A stretch of DNA of 64,000 nt from Anisus vortex (taxonomy: Eukaryota > Mollusca > Gastropoda > Planorbidae), in contig OX421507.1 in assembly GCA_949126835.1 (NCBI GenBank), forward strand, positions 8,646,121-8,710,120, read 5' to 3'. Position 1 is the first letter of the stretch. Every line of letters starts with the position of its first letter. Under the pieces are notes generated by a model that was not told where the DNA came from, searched no databases, and saw only the letters and a program-made list of their open reading frames with translations. The position numbers and the translations under genes were made by a program. Shown here in pieces: positions 22,690 to 31,907 of the stretch.

Positions 22690-24234
22690 GTTCGTGTTCC
22701 AGTACTGATGGAGATGTATTTCACATTAGCCTTTGCATTTTCTTCTAAAACAAAACCAAAAAACTTGTGTCCAGCTAAATAATGGATTTCTAATTATTGC
22801 CGAGGATTAGGTTTCAAAGATGGTATCAGTAGCCGGCTATCAAAAGCATGGCATCAAGAAAAAACAAACAAACCAAGATGCATGACGCATTGCAAATGAT
22901 TTCTTTGTAAAGCCAAAACCATCACAATTCATAACAGCTTAAAATAACCAAAAATTATTATTACAATTATTATATAACACTTTAAAAGAAAAATATTTAT
23001 TATGATATAATAATGTGAAGGCATATCCAATTGTAAAAAAAAAGTTAGGTCTATATAATTACCCCCCCCCCCTTTTTTTTTTCTTTAAAAAAAAACTACA
23101 AAAAACGTCTCATGTGTTTAAAAAATCTGTGAATCTTTCTGTAAGGATACAATATAAAAAGAATCTGTGACAATGCTCAGATAAACATAAGGACAAAAAC
23201 ACTTTTCTTAACCCTTATGCAAGAACAAATGCTTATGCGTAGTCTTTCTTCCTGAGTGGCATCCGGGCATGGAATGGTTAGCCTGAACAAACCAGGAAAA
23301 CCAGTAACTTAACATCATTTAAAACACGAATAGAAATACCGGACTGGACTCAACCCACGGATGTGATTAGGTCGCAATAATATTCTTTATAGAAGGAGCG
23401 TCTGTAATGAATAAGATAAGAAGAGTTCTAATAATTGTAATGTCTTGACGGAACTCAGTGACCTGACTGCCCTGTGCAGTGTGTTGTTAAATTGAGTGAC
23501 TGGAGTCGGTGAGTTAATTTATGAATATCTTGTTTGAATGTATTAATATTGAGTGATTGTCTGGACTATAGGGACTATAAAGGGATAAAGTGATAACAGT
23601 TAGGAATTACACAGACCACCTAATTGTGAAGTTCACAATTAAATAAAAACAACGAGCTTTTCATCCAAACAGGATTTAAACCTTTATATAGTTTTTTAAC
23701 TAGCGATTGCGTTCTAAGTAACAAATATATATTACAATATGGTTCTCAGTGGTGCTTTATTGTTTTTGAATCAATGTCATTCTGCAAACGTTTATAAAAT
23801 GTGTTGTATCACTTTAAAAATAACAAAGGAATCTAAAAATGAAGAATGTTTTATATTTACAAAAAGTAACAAGGACAATTTTATACTTACAGATCAAGCC
23901 ATACGATTGTCAGTGCAGTAAGAAAGAGCGAGTCTGAGATACATTTCGTAATCAAGAACATGATGGAAGATTTATTCTTCATTGCCCCGGTGACAAAGAC
24001 GACCACCGAAGACAGGTTGCCGATTAGGCCAAGGGCGCAAATGACAGGTATAAAGTACACCTGCAAGTTCCAGACAGTCCTGTAGTAATTCTGGTACTCA
24101 TAATAATTGTCTGTTGAATTCGTTTGGGTTGCGTCACAGTCTTCCGACTGACCAGAAACCTGCAAAACTGATGAGGTCTGTGGGGAATTCTGGAGGAAGA
24201 CTTCCACGGCCTGTTCATATTCTTTAGAAGACAT
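14548..24234 (-). CDS. rhodopsin-family (class A) peptide-type GPCR gene, 4 exons, ~408 aa
   Basis: Four exons join in phase (23891-24234, 20832-21112, 19335-19460, 14548-15023). An in-frame TAA lies 18 nt upstream of the ATG. The N-terminus has the sequon NST. TM1 holds GLIGNLSSVVVF and TM2 CISDSLFLTAL. TM3 starts with the disulphide cysteine (GICQMVV) and ends VENYIHICHP, so the DRY triplet is ENY. TM4 ends YNFPLW, TM5 includes DTVITLVLPSLL, TM6 VMLTAVSLTF and TM7 NFALNSTTYLLFG, with NSTTY in place of NPxxY. The long cytoplasmic tail is cysteine- and glutamate-rich. This layout fits the large invertebrate FMRFamide/TRH-receptor-like group at the plasma membrane; the ligand is unknown. The end of exon 2 is uncertain: a donor 42 nt further on would add 14 residues to extracellular loop 2. 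A CRE-like tandem repeat lies upstream. Confidence 0.87.
15240..17140. other. GPCR intron 3 segment with simple repeats
   Basis: Intronic. A tRNA-like B-box fragment on the minus strand lies at 15272-15320 ('ggttcgattcccc' in reverse). A (GATA)n run lies near 15350-15380 and a G-run at 16525-16534. The rest is AT-rich without recognised features. Confidence 0.5.
17145..17500 (-). mobile_element. LINE 3'-end fragment (family A)
   Basis: The minus strand encodes the end of a non-LTR reverse transcriptase: LTLRIPRARLA, then PSAWNHLPLQLRKSPSFDTF and RSRLKTRLF, the usual last residues of such proteins. It is followed by a short 3' sequence ('agaactgtcatcaactggat', 'gcgctatac') and an ATT-type repeat tail. 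The frame is interrupted. A second copy is at 53438-53700. It lies in a GPCR intron, so it is not host coding sequence. Confidence 0.75.
18520..18725 (+). mobile_element. repeat family H (LINE-like 3' end), copy
   Basis: Sequence 'gggcatggaatgggttgcct', 'gactagactcagaccacgga' and 'gcgtctgtaatatataagat' recurs at 23170-23425, 24755-25030, 43840-43960 and 59860-60135. The phrase translating WNGLPE, followed by a conserved tail, resembles the C-terminus of LINE reverse transcriptases. The family is inferred; the recurrence is visible. Confidence 0.6.
18750..18800 (+). mobile_element. SINE 3' fragment
   Basis: 'gcttcaccg.ccc.atg.atca', 'tttggtccga' and 'gaatacttaac' match the 3' end of the SINE at 7781-8043. 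Truncated. Confidence 0.55.
19335..19460 (-). CDS. class A GPCR, exon 3 (TM5)
   Basis: A 126-nt exon between acceptor tttaatgaag and donor GTAAGT. It encodes LTYFDTVITLVLPSLLIFLF and the start of intracellular loop 3 (RDRKGRPP). Phases on both sides match the neighbours, giving GRPPGRQRRLQLFW across the next junction. It contains no long ORF of its own and would be missed by ORF length. Confidence 0.85.
20832..21112 (-). CDS. class A GPCR, exon 2 (TM3, TM4)
   Basis: The acceptor gccatctcag precedes 21112, and the first base completes a Leu codon with exon 1, restoring WLDLVQVRWFHHHGICQMV. TM3 and TM4 follow. The 3' end at 20832 uses donor CCAG|GTTTGC; an alternative AAAG|GTTATA would end it at 20790, also in phase 1. 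The conserved loop-2 cysteine (RRQC) is present either way. Confidence 0.8.
21460..23160. other. GPCR intron 1 segment with CT-rich simple repeats
   Basis: A pyrimidine-rich stretch: (CT)n at about 21991-22024 and 22663-22688, with TTTCTC-rich sequence between. A (CA)n run lies near 22391-22404 and a C/T homopolymer junction near 23063-23082. No exon was recognised. Confidence 0.55.
23170..23425 (+). mobile_element. repeat family H copy
   Basis: Matches the family at 59860-60135 through 'ctcagataaacataaggaca', 'gcatccgggcatggaatgg' and 'gaaggagcgtctgtaatga'. Lies in GPCR intron 1. Confidence 0.6.
23891..24234 (-). CDS. class A GPCR, exon 1 (N-terminus, TM1, TM2)
   Basis: ATG at 24234 follows an in-frame stop. 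The exon encodes the extracellular N-terminus, TM1 (VYFIPVICALGLIGNLSSVV) and TM2. It ends GATCT before a consensus donor GTAAGT at 23890 (phase 2). Confidence 0.87.
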
Positions 24235-24754
24235 GATTTTTTCACTTTCTTATAATGCTGCTGGTTTTTGTGCACAATCAAAACACAGTCGCCTCAGAAC
24301 AATCCGGATTACCTGGTTTTGAAAAAGAACGAAAAAGGTCTTCTCTTGAATGTTACAGACGCTTCTTCCGTACAGAATATAATTTCGACCTACGCTTATC
24401 CGTAATAGAATTTAAAGCATACAAGACATTTGTCGTAATATATTATCCTCTTAAGTACTCTGTAAATGTTTATTATAATGATAAGTCTAGTCTCATCACA
24501 TAGTTGGCATACTGAAGCGACTTTTAAAATTTAAAAATAAAGGATTCAGCTCTTATCTTATACATTACAGATGCTCCTACTATAAAGAAAATTTTTGCGC
24601 CCTACGCACATCCAGTTCCCTCTTTCTTCCTCGTGAAAATGTGTATAATTATACATAAAAAGGTCGCCAAAGTTCAACTTGCCTCAGGAAAAGAAGGACA
24701 AAGAGCAAAGTAGTAATAATACTTAGGGCATTAAACTCAATTTAGAAAAATTTA

Positions 24755-25030
24755 ACTAGTTATTACAATGTTCGGATAAACATAAGAATAGAAACACTTT
24801 ACTTATTCCATATGCGAAAACAAAAGCATATAAGTAGGTAGGGCCTACTACTCTTTCTTCTCGAGTGGCATCCGGGCATGGAATGGGTTTGCCTGGAAAA
24901 ACCGATAACATCATTTAAAACACTAATTACAATGCAAGACTTAGACTCCGACCACGGATAATAAAGAGTAGGATGCAATAGCCTTCTGTATAGAATGAGC
25001 GACTGTAAGATATAAGATAAGATCCATAAA
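24755..25030 (+). mobile_element. repeat family H copy
   Basis: Matches the same family ('gttcggataaacataagaat', 'gtggcatccgggcatggaat', 'gagcgactgtaagatataag'). It lies 0.5-0.8 kb upstream of the class A GPCR start codon. Confidence 0.6.
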
Positions 25031-25625
25031 CTGTGTGTCAACTCTACCTCAGTCTCTAGGTTGGCCGCTCCTCCCCAGTGTCTCTTGATCCTGTGTGTCT
25101 CAACCACCGCGTGTCTCCACCACCGCGTGTGTCTGAACCATATAGTATAGTGTCTCAGAATCTACTTGTGTCCGAGCGCGTGCTTGAAACCATCTGAAAA
25201 CAAAAAAAATGTCCAGCTGTGAGTTCCCTGCCGGCAGCGTGGCCACAAGGCACCACGTGACGGATCAATAGCCCGCCATCGCGTTCGGTTCTCAAGCCCT
25301 CCCCCTCCCCCAACCACCCTACCTCCCCATTAATTCGACTCGTCAGACATTCATTAAGAGCTTAACCAACGCATTCGCTCTATAAAAGCCGTTTCTAAAT
25401 TTGTATTATAACCGAAGGGCATCTAAAAAAAACTGGTCTTGGTAACTATATTTATTCCTTTTGTAAAGTTTCATCATTTGCATATAAATTCTTTTATTTT
25501 TCAATTTGCATTCCAGGCACGGAATAGAACAGAGTCGTCATATTTAAGAATTTCTCCAAAATACAAGTCTTAGTAAAATATATTCTATTTTGTATACATT
25601 TAACTGATTTGTATTAATACCCATT

Positions 25626-25920
25626 AAATACCGAGGACGTTACATCGACGTCACCATTTCCGTACACTTAAATACCGAGGACGTCACATCGACGTCACCA
25701 TTTCCGTACACTTAAATACCGAGGACGTCACATCGACGTCACCATTTCCGTACACTTAAATACCGAGGACGTCACATCGACGTCACCATTTCCGTACACT
25801 TAAATACCGAGGACGTCACATCGACGTCACCATTTCCGTACACTTAAATACCGAGAACGTCACATCGACGTCACCATTTCCGTACACTTAAATACCGAGG
25901 ACGTCACATCGACGTCATAA
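25626..25920. repeat. 44-bp tandem repeat with paired CRE-like sites
   Basis: Seven units of period 44 bp start at 25631, 25675, 25719, 25763, 25807, 25851 and 25895 (last unit truncated). Each holds GACGTCAC twice (ggacgtcacatcgacgtcac), except that the first unit has gttac and the sixth gaacgtc. On the minus strand these read TGACGTC, seven of the eight bases of a CREB/ATF site. Units are almost identical, so the array is young or homogenised. It lies about 1.4-1.7 kb upstream of the class A GPCR start codon. Confidence 0.9.
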
Positions 25921-26018
25921 ATAAATAAAGTAATGGTAAATATGTGGTAAGTCAGCAAATATTTATATACAAAAATGTGAGGAAGTTAAAAGGGTTTAAT
26001 TAAGAAGTGAAGTAAAGC

Positions 26019-26240
26019 AATCTTGTCGCACCGTAGGGCCTGCAGCGTTCACCAGTTTCTGTGGCCACGGCATAATAGGGGGATGTGTGGCCAGCGCAAC
26101 AGCATAATGCCCAGACGCCCAACTAATGTCAGGTACCCATTATGGACTCAGTGACACCCCCCAGGCATGGGAACAAATCCTATCCTTCACCGGGACTCGA
26201 ACCTATTGGACCTTCAGTACCCCAGCCTACCTCACTGCCC
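26019..26240 (-). mobile_element. tRNA-derived SINE copy, reverse, 3'-truncated
   Basis: 'cagcgttcaccagtttctgt', 'ggccacggcataataggggg' and 'gtcaggtacccattatggac' match the SINE, followed by the degraded B-box 'actcgaacctattgg'. Confidence 0.7.
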
Positions 26241-26567
26241 CCATCTTGTATTGCTGAATAATCAATTTTAGAAGCGGTGATTGACAACTCTAAAATTTTA
26301 ACTAAAAGTGTAAATAGGACAGCTAGAAATATTCTTGGAACCCCCGATCTGTACTTTCACTGTCCAGCATCCTACTCAAGTTTTTTTTATCCCCAAGTAT
26401 TGTTAGCATATTTTTTTTTTCAATCTTTATTTTTCTAGTTCAATTTAAAATGGAGATTTATTTTTATTTGTCGGACCAAAATTTTGTAATCTATTGATTT
26501 TTTAATTATTTTCCAATCCAGTCGTACCAGAAGTTTCGAAATCATGTCAAACTAATTTTTTTTCTAT

Positions 26568-26935
26568 AAAGTTAGTCATTTCTTATTTTTTTAGTAGTTA
26601 TGCCCGTCAAAATGACAGAGAAACGAATAACTACAGTGTGTTTTGTTAAGAAAGAAAAAAAGAAAAAAAACAATATTATAATAAAAACTGTGGTGAGAAC
26701 GCATATTTCGACATTTAGTTTCTGTTATTGTTTATTATTTAAAGTTAGTCATTTCTTATTTTATTAGTAGTTATGCCCGTCAAAATGACAGAGAAACGAA
26801 TGACTACAGTGTGTTTTGTTAAGAGAGAAAAAAAAAATTAACTTACAATCAAAACTGTAGTGAGAACGCTTCTTTCGATATTTAGTTTCTGTTCTTGTTT
26901 ATTATTTAAAGTTAGTCATTGCTTATTTATATTTC
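26568..26935. repeat. tandem duplication, ~170-bp unit
   Basis: The unit starting 'aaagttagtcatttcttatt' and containing 'gcccgtcaaaatgacagaga' begins at 26568 and 26741. A third, partial unit begins at 26908. Units differ mainly in the length of a poly-A stretch. Confidence 0.85.
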
Positions 26936-28277
26936 CTATGTTACCGGACGCTCCGGTAATGAAAAAAAATAGATCTAAGCTTACGGTCTACTTTAGCATC
27001 TTGTTTTGATTTCCTAAGATGGGTCTTGTATTTTGATACGTAGATAAAATAGATGTTCACTTTTTAGTTGTCTTCTGTGAAGAGAGACAATGTAAATGAA
27101 CTATTCGAACTTGACCTAGGGAGTTAAAAAAATGTTCCCTGTCGTTCTTTTTTTTTTTTGGTGCGTTAAATTAGATAATTAGGCCTATGGTAATTTGAAA
27201 AAAATTACTTAAGCACTTTTTATTTAAAGGGCAATGTCTCCACAAACAGGGTCATGCGCAACAAAAGTAAGTAGTCAGAAAACCAGAAGATGTGGCGCAC
27301 GGTAGCCTAGCAAACGAACCAGGCTCATGCCCGCTCACGGGCTACAGAATCTATGTAAATGTGTTAAAATAAGATCACAAACTGTGAGCGTGCATTATTA
27401 TCATGGTCTATATGCGACTCTAGGAGTGGCCACTTGAATACCTGTCCGATGAGGAAATGGTTATCTCTTGTCATGTAGCTGACTCTTGTACTAACACAAA
27501 AAGCGACGTTTTGTACATTTGATTAAATAGGGCCTATCATTTCCTATGAATAAGCTTACTTGTTTACTTGGTGCCATCTCCAAATTTTGAGAATCCCTAA
27601 GCATTTTTTAAACGTTCTACTGCAAGTTACACATTTATAGCCTCATCGAAAGCTTCAATTACGCTTTCGATTTTTTTTTCCAAATTAAAAAAAGGAACTG
27701 GACTAATATCAAGTAGTTCTTTTTTTTTTCCACTAAAAAAAAATTAATTGGGTGCTCACTTAGAATAAGAATAGCTGACCAGGCTTTCATCACTATTCTA
27801 CGCCAAGAAGTCAGGCTGTGTAGAAAGTAGAAACAAATATGTAGGAATGCTTTATATGTTTAGGGCTTTAGATATCTGTCCAGGACGGTCACCGATTTTC
27901 TGATGAACCAGTTGAGTGAATCCGTGCTATAACCGAGAGAATCCTGTGAGAGAAACCGACCTCAACTTCGTGAATTCTTCTTGTACGGTAATTGGTAAGT
28001 GTCTGTACGAGCTGCAGTCCATATGGTTTCAAGTGTAGACGGCTTCTAAATCACACAAGCTACTTAGTGAATTAGTAATTGTCTCGGTTTGTGGGCTTCT
28101 GCTGGCTCCAATCAAACGCAGAATAGTTCGGATTTTAGATACATGTACTTGTTAAACTGAAACTTGTGGTTTTAATGGGACTTTTCCCTTTGCACACACA
28201 CACACACACACCCAAACCACCATCGAATATTCTTAGGTGTAAGGTGGATTGATGTCAAATCGCCTTCAAAAAGCACG
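26936..28277. other. intergenic, nothing recognised
   Basis: AT-rich sequence with poly-T runs and a (CA)n run at 28193-28210. No exon is supportable. Confidence 0.5.
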
Positions 28278-28289
28278 TTGCATCTAGGC

Positions 28290-30575
28290 AACCGATTACT
28301 GCGGAACAAAACACCTGTCAATACTAGTGCACTTCTACAGTACACCTCACCTCCTTTCAACACAAGTGCACTTCACTTCTACAGTACATCGCAAACACCT
28401 GATAACACAAGTGCACTTCTACAGTACATTACAAACACCTGTCACCACAAGTGCACTTCTACAGTACATTACATTTGTCACCACAAGTGCATTTCTACAG
28501 TACATCACAACATTTGTCACCACAAGTGCATTTCTACAGTACATCACAAAACCTGTTAACACAAGTGTATTTCTACAGTACATCACAACATATGTCACCA
28601 CAAGTGCATTTCTACAGTACATCACAACATTTGTCACCACAAGTGCATTTCTACAGTACATCAAAACATTTGTCACCACAAGTGCATTTCTACAGTATAT
28701 CACAACATTTGTCACCACAAGTGTATTTCTACAGTACATCACAAAACCTGTCAACACATGTGCACTTCTACAGTAAATAGCAAACACCTGATAACACAAG
28801 TGCACTTCTTCAACTACAGTACAAAACAAACACCTGTCAACACTAGTGCATTTCGACAGTACATCACAACACCTGTCAACACAAGTGCACTACTACAACT
28901 ACAGTAAAATACAAACACCTGTCAACACAAGTGCATTTTGACAGCACATCTTAAACACTTGTCAACATTAGTGCACTTCTACAGTACATCACAACACCTG
29001 TCAACACTAGTGCACTTCTACAGTACATCACAACACCTGTCAACACTAGTGCACTTCTACAGTACATCACAACACCTGTCAACACTAGTGCACTTCTACA
29101 GTACATCACAATACCTGTCAACACTAGTGCACTTCTACAGTACATCACAAAATTTGTCAACACTAGTGCACTTCTACAGTACATCACAACACCTGTCAAC
29201 ACTAGTGCACTTCTACAGTACATCACAAAATTTGTCAACACTAGTGCACTTCTACAGTACATCACAACACCTGTCAACACTATTGCACTTCTACAGTACA
29301 TCACAACACCTGTCAACACAAGTACACTTCTACAGTTCATCACAACACCTGTCAACACAAGTGCACTTTTACAACCACAGTACAATACAAACACCTTTAA
29401 CACTAATGCATTTTAACAGTACATCACAACACCTGTCAACACTAGTGCATTTTGACAGTACATCACAACACCTGTCAACACAAGTGCACTACTACAACTA
29501 CAGTACAATACAAACACCTGTCAACACAAGTGCATTTTGAAAGCACAGCTTAAACACCTGTCAACACTAGTGCACTTCTACAGTCCATCACAAAATTTGT
29601 CAACACTAGTGCACTTCTACAGTACATCACAACACCTGTCAACACTAGTGCACTTCTACAGTGCATCAAAAAATTTGTCAACACTAGTGCACTTCTACAG
29701 TACATGACAACACCTGTCAACACTAGTGCACTTCTGCAGTACATCACAACACCTGTCAACACTAGTGCACTTCTACAGTACATCACAAAATTTGTCAACA
29801 CTAGTGCACTTCTACAGTACATCACAACACATGTCAACACTAGTGCACTTCTACAGTACATCACAACACCTGTCAACACTAGTGCACTTCTACAGTACAT
29901 CACAACACCTGTCAACACAAGTGCACTACTACAACTACAGTACAATACAAACACCTGTCAACACAAGTGCATTTTGAAAGCACAGCTTAAACACCTGTCA
30001 ACACTAGTGCACTTCTACAGTCCATCACAAAATTTGTCAACACTAGTGCACTTCTACAGTACATCACAACACCTGTCAACACTAGTGCACTTCTACAGTG
30101 CATCAAAAAATTTGTCAACACTAGTGCACTTCTACAGTACATGACAACACCTGTCAACACTAGTGCACTTCTGCAGTACATCACAACACCTGTCAACACT
30201 AGTGCACTTCTACAGTACATCACAAAATTTGTCAACACTAGTGCACTTCTACAGTACATCACAACACATGTCAACACTAGTGCACTTCTACAGTACATCA
30301 CAACACCTGTCAACACTAGTGCACTTCTACAGTACATCACAACACCTGTCAACACAAGTGCACTTTTACAACCACAGTACAATACAAACACCTTTAACAC
30401 TAATGCATTTTAACAGTATATCTCAACACCTGTCATCACTAGTGCACTTTGACAGTACATCACAACACCTGTCAACACAAGTGCACTTCTACAACTACAG
30501 TACATTACAAACACTTTTGAACACTAATGCATTTCGACAGTATATCTCAACACCTGTCATCACTAGTGAAATTTA
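28290..30575. repeat. 39-bp minisatellite array, ~2.3 kb
   Basis: About 58 units of consensus 'acacctgtcaacactagtgc' + 'acttctacagtacatcaca'. Because 39 is a multiple of 3 and the unit lacks stops in several frames, long ORFs (up to 200 codons) appear on both strands (NTSALLQYITTPV-type repeats). They are repeat by-products, not genes. The left part (28.3-28.8 kb) uses a 'caccacaagtgcatttctac' variant and the right part the 'caacactagtgcacttctac' variant. A 437-bp block is duplicated at 29531-29967 and 29968-30404. Confidence 0.95.
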
Positions 30576-31535
30576 AAATATAGTATAATCATTAATCATA
30601 TCTTTTGCAACTGCCTATCAAGATAGACTAGTCTTGATAATGTGCAGACCAACAATATTGACAGATACCCTAGATGAGTTGAAATGTAGATCATAGCAGC
30701 AAGTCACATAACAGACATAACATTTACAGTCTAGTCAGTGGCCTTACTCTAAAATCAGTTCAGAAACTTTCCTAAACTTTACCAACCATTTCTGTTTACC
30801 ACTATTTGTTAAATTCTAAAAAGTTAACCAAGGTTCGTGTTGTTTGTCCATAAGATCGATGAGGAACACCCTTTGTCTTCACGTTCTCTGCGAATGGGTT
30901 TGCAGGTGGCTGACAAAGACTGACCAGGGCCCAGAAGTGTCTGTCACCCGGGGGATTTGAACTGTTTAACCTGGTCTTTCTTCTGTGTCGCTTGAGAACT
31001 GCATCACTCTTGTCTTTTCTGTTCGTAATCCACTTCTCTGGTCTTGATTATACTACATCATCAGGTGTAGTCGTGGACATAAGAATTACCAATTTATTTT
31101 TTTATGTGGATTATCTTCCTAACTTGGAGAAGTTTTGAGAATAAAATAGTCGATTACGACATCGTAAAACATAACTTTAACAAATCGTAAAATATTTTTA
31201 TGCTCTTTTGTCCATTATAGCAAAACTTTCAGCAGATTTCTTCTGTTCAAATTCAAGTCCATTCTGAAACGTTACCAATCTTTATGAACCCATGAGATCA
31301 AAAACATGATCTGTAATTTTCTCAATTACAATAAACAGAATAACTATTGCTGGTAAGTATTTAACACCTAAGTAATCTATCCGAAGATTGTGGGTTAAAC
31401 TACAACAAATAGAATAACTATAAATGGTAACCCGAGCAACCAATCCAAAGCTTGTAAGTCAAACACACAAAACAGATACAGGACAATTAGGAATACAAAA
31501 TATAAACATTTAATCATTAGAGCATAAATAAAGCT
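30576..31535. other. intergenic between minisatellite and MRPL47
   Basis: No exon recognised. On the minus strand ATTAAA at 31514-31509, about 20 nt beyond the MRPL47 stop, is a plausible polyadenylation signal. Confidence 0.5.
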
Positions 31536-31907
31536 TTAGTACACTTTAGGTTCTTCAGGCAATGGCACGTGTAGTTTTCCTTCTAAGTGAGGGAATTTTG
31601 TAATGAGTTCTTTGTTCTCTTCACACTGCCTCTTGTATTGGTACCAACGGAATTTGGCTATCTTCTGGCGCCAGAGGGGCAAGTACTTCAGGTGGAGCTT
31701 GTTGAAGGCTTTCGGGAAGAGGAGCCTGTGCACCTTGTGCATGTAAGGGGGGAGGGCGTACTCTTGGAACTTGCGCCACACAACCCTTCCTAAGTAGTCT
31801 CGGACGTAGCCGCCGCCAGGCTCGGCCGGTTTACCAGTCTCTAGGAGGGACACTGCGTTGTTTCGCTCCCTCACAACCTCCAGTATAGTCTCCATTGATT
31901 CCTCTAC
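31536..31907 (-). CDS. MRPL47 exon 5 (last)
   Basis: The acceptor tctttcaacag precedes 31907. It encodes [20 protein letters not shown] through [20 protein letters not shown] to the C-terminus PLPEEPKVY and a stop. The open frame's first ATG (31895) is internal, not the start. Confidence 0.92.
   Translation of the reverse strand, partial: VEESMETILEVVRERNNAVSLLETGKPAEPGGGYVRDYLGRVVWRKFQEYALPPYMHKVHRLLFPKAFNKLHLKYLPLWRQKIAKFRWYQYKRQCEENKELITKFPHLEGKLHVPLPEEPKVY

Noticed and set aside
28278..30576. Long repetitive ORFs (up to 200 codons) on both strands
   Set aside because: They follow from a 39-bp repeat with no stops in several frames; both strands are open at once and there is no start, signal or splice context.
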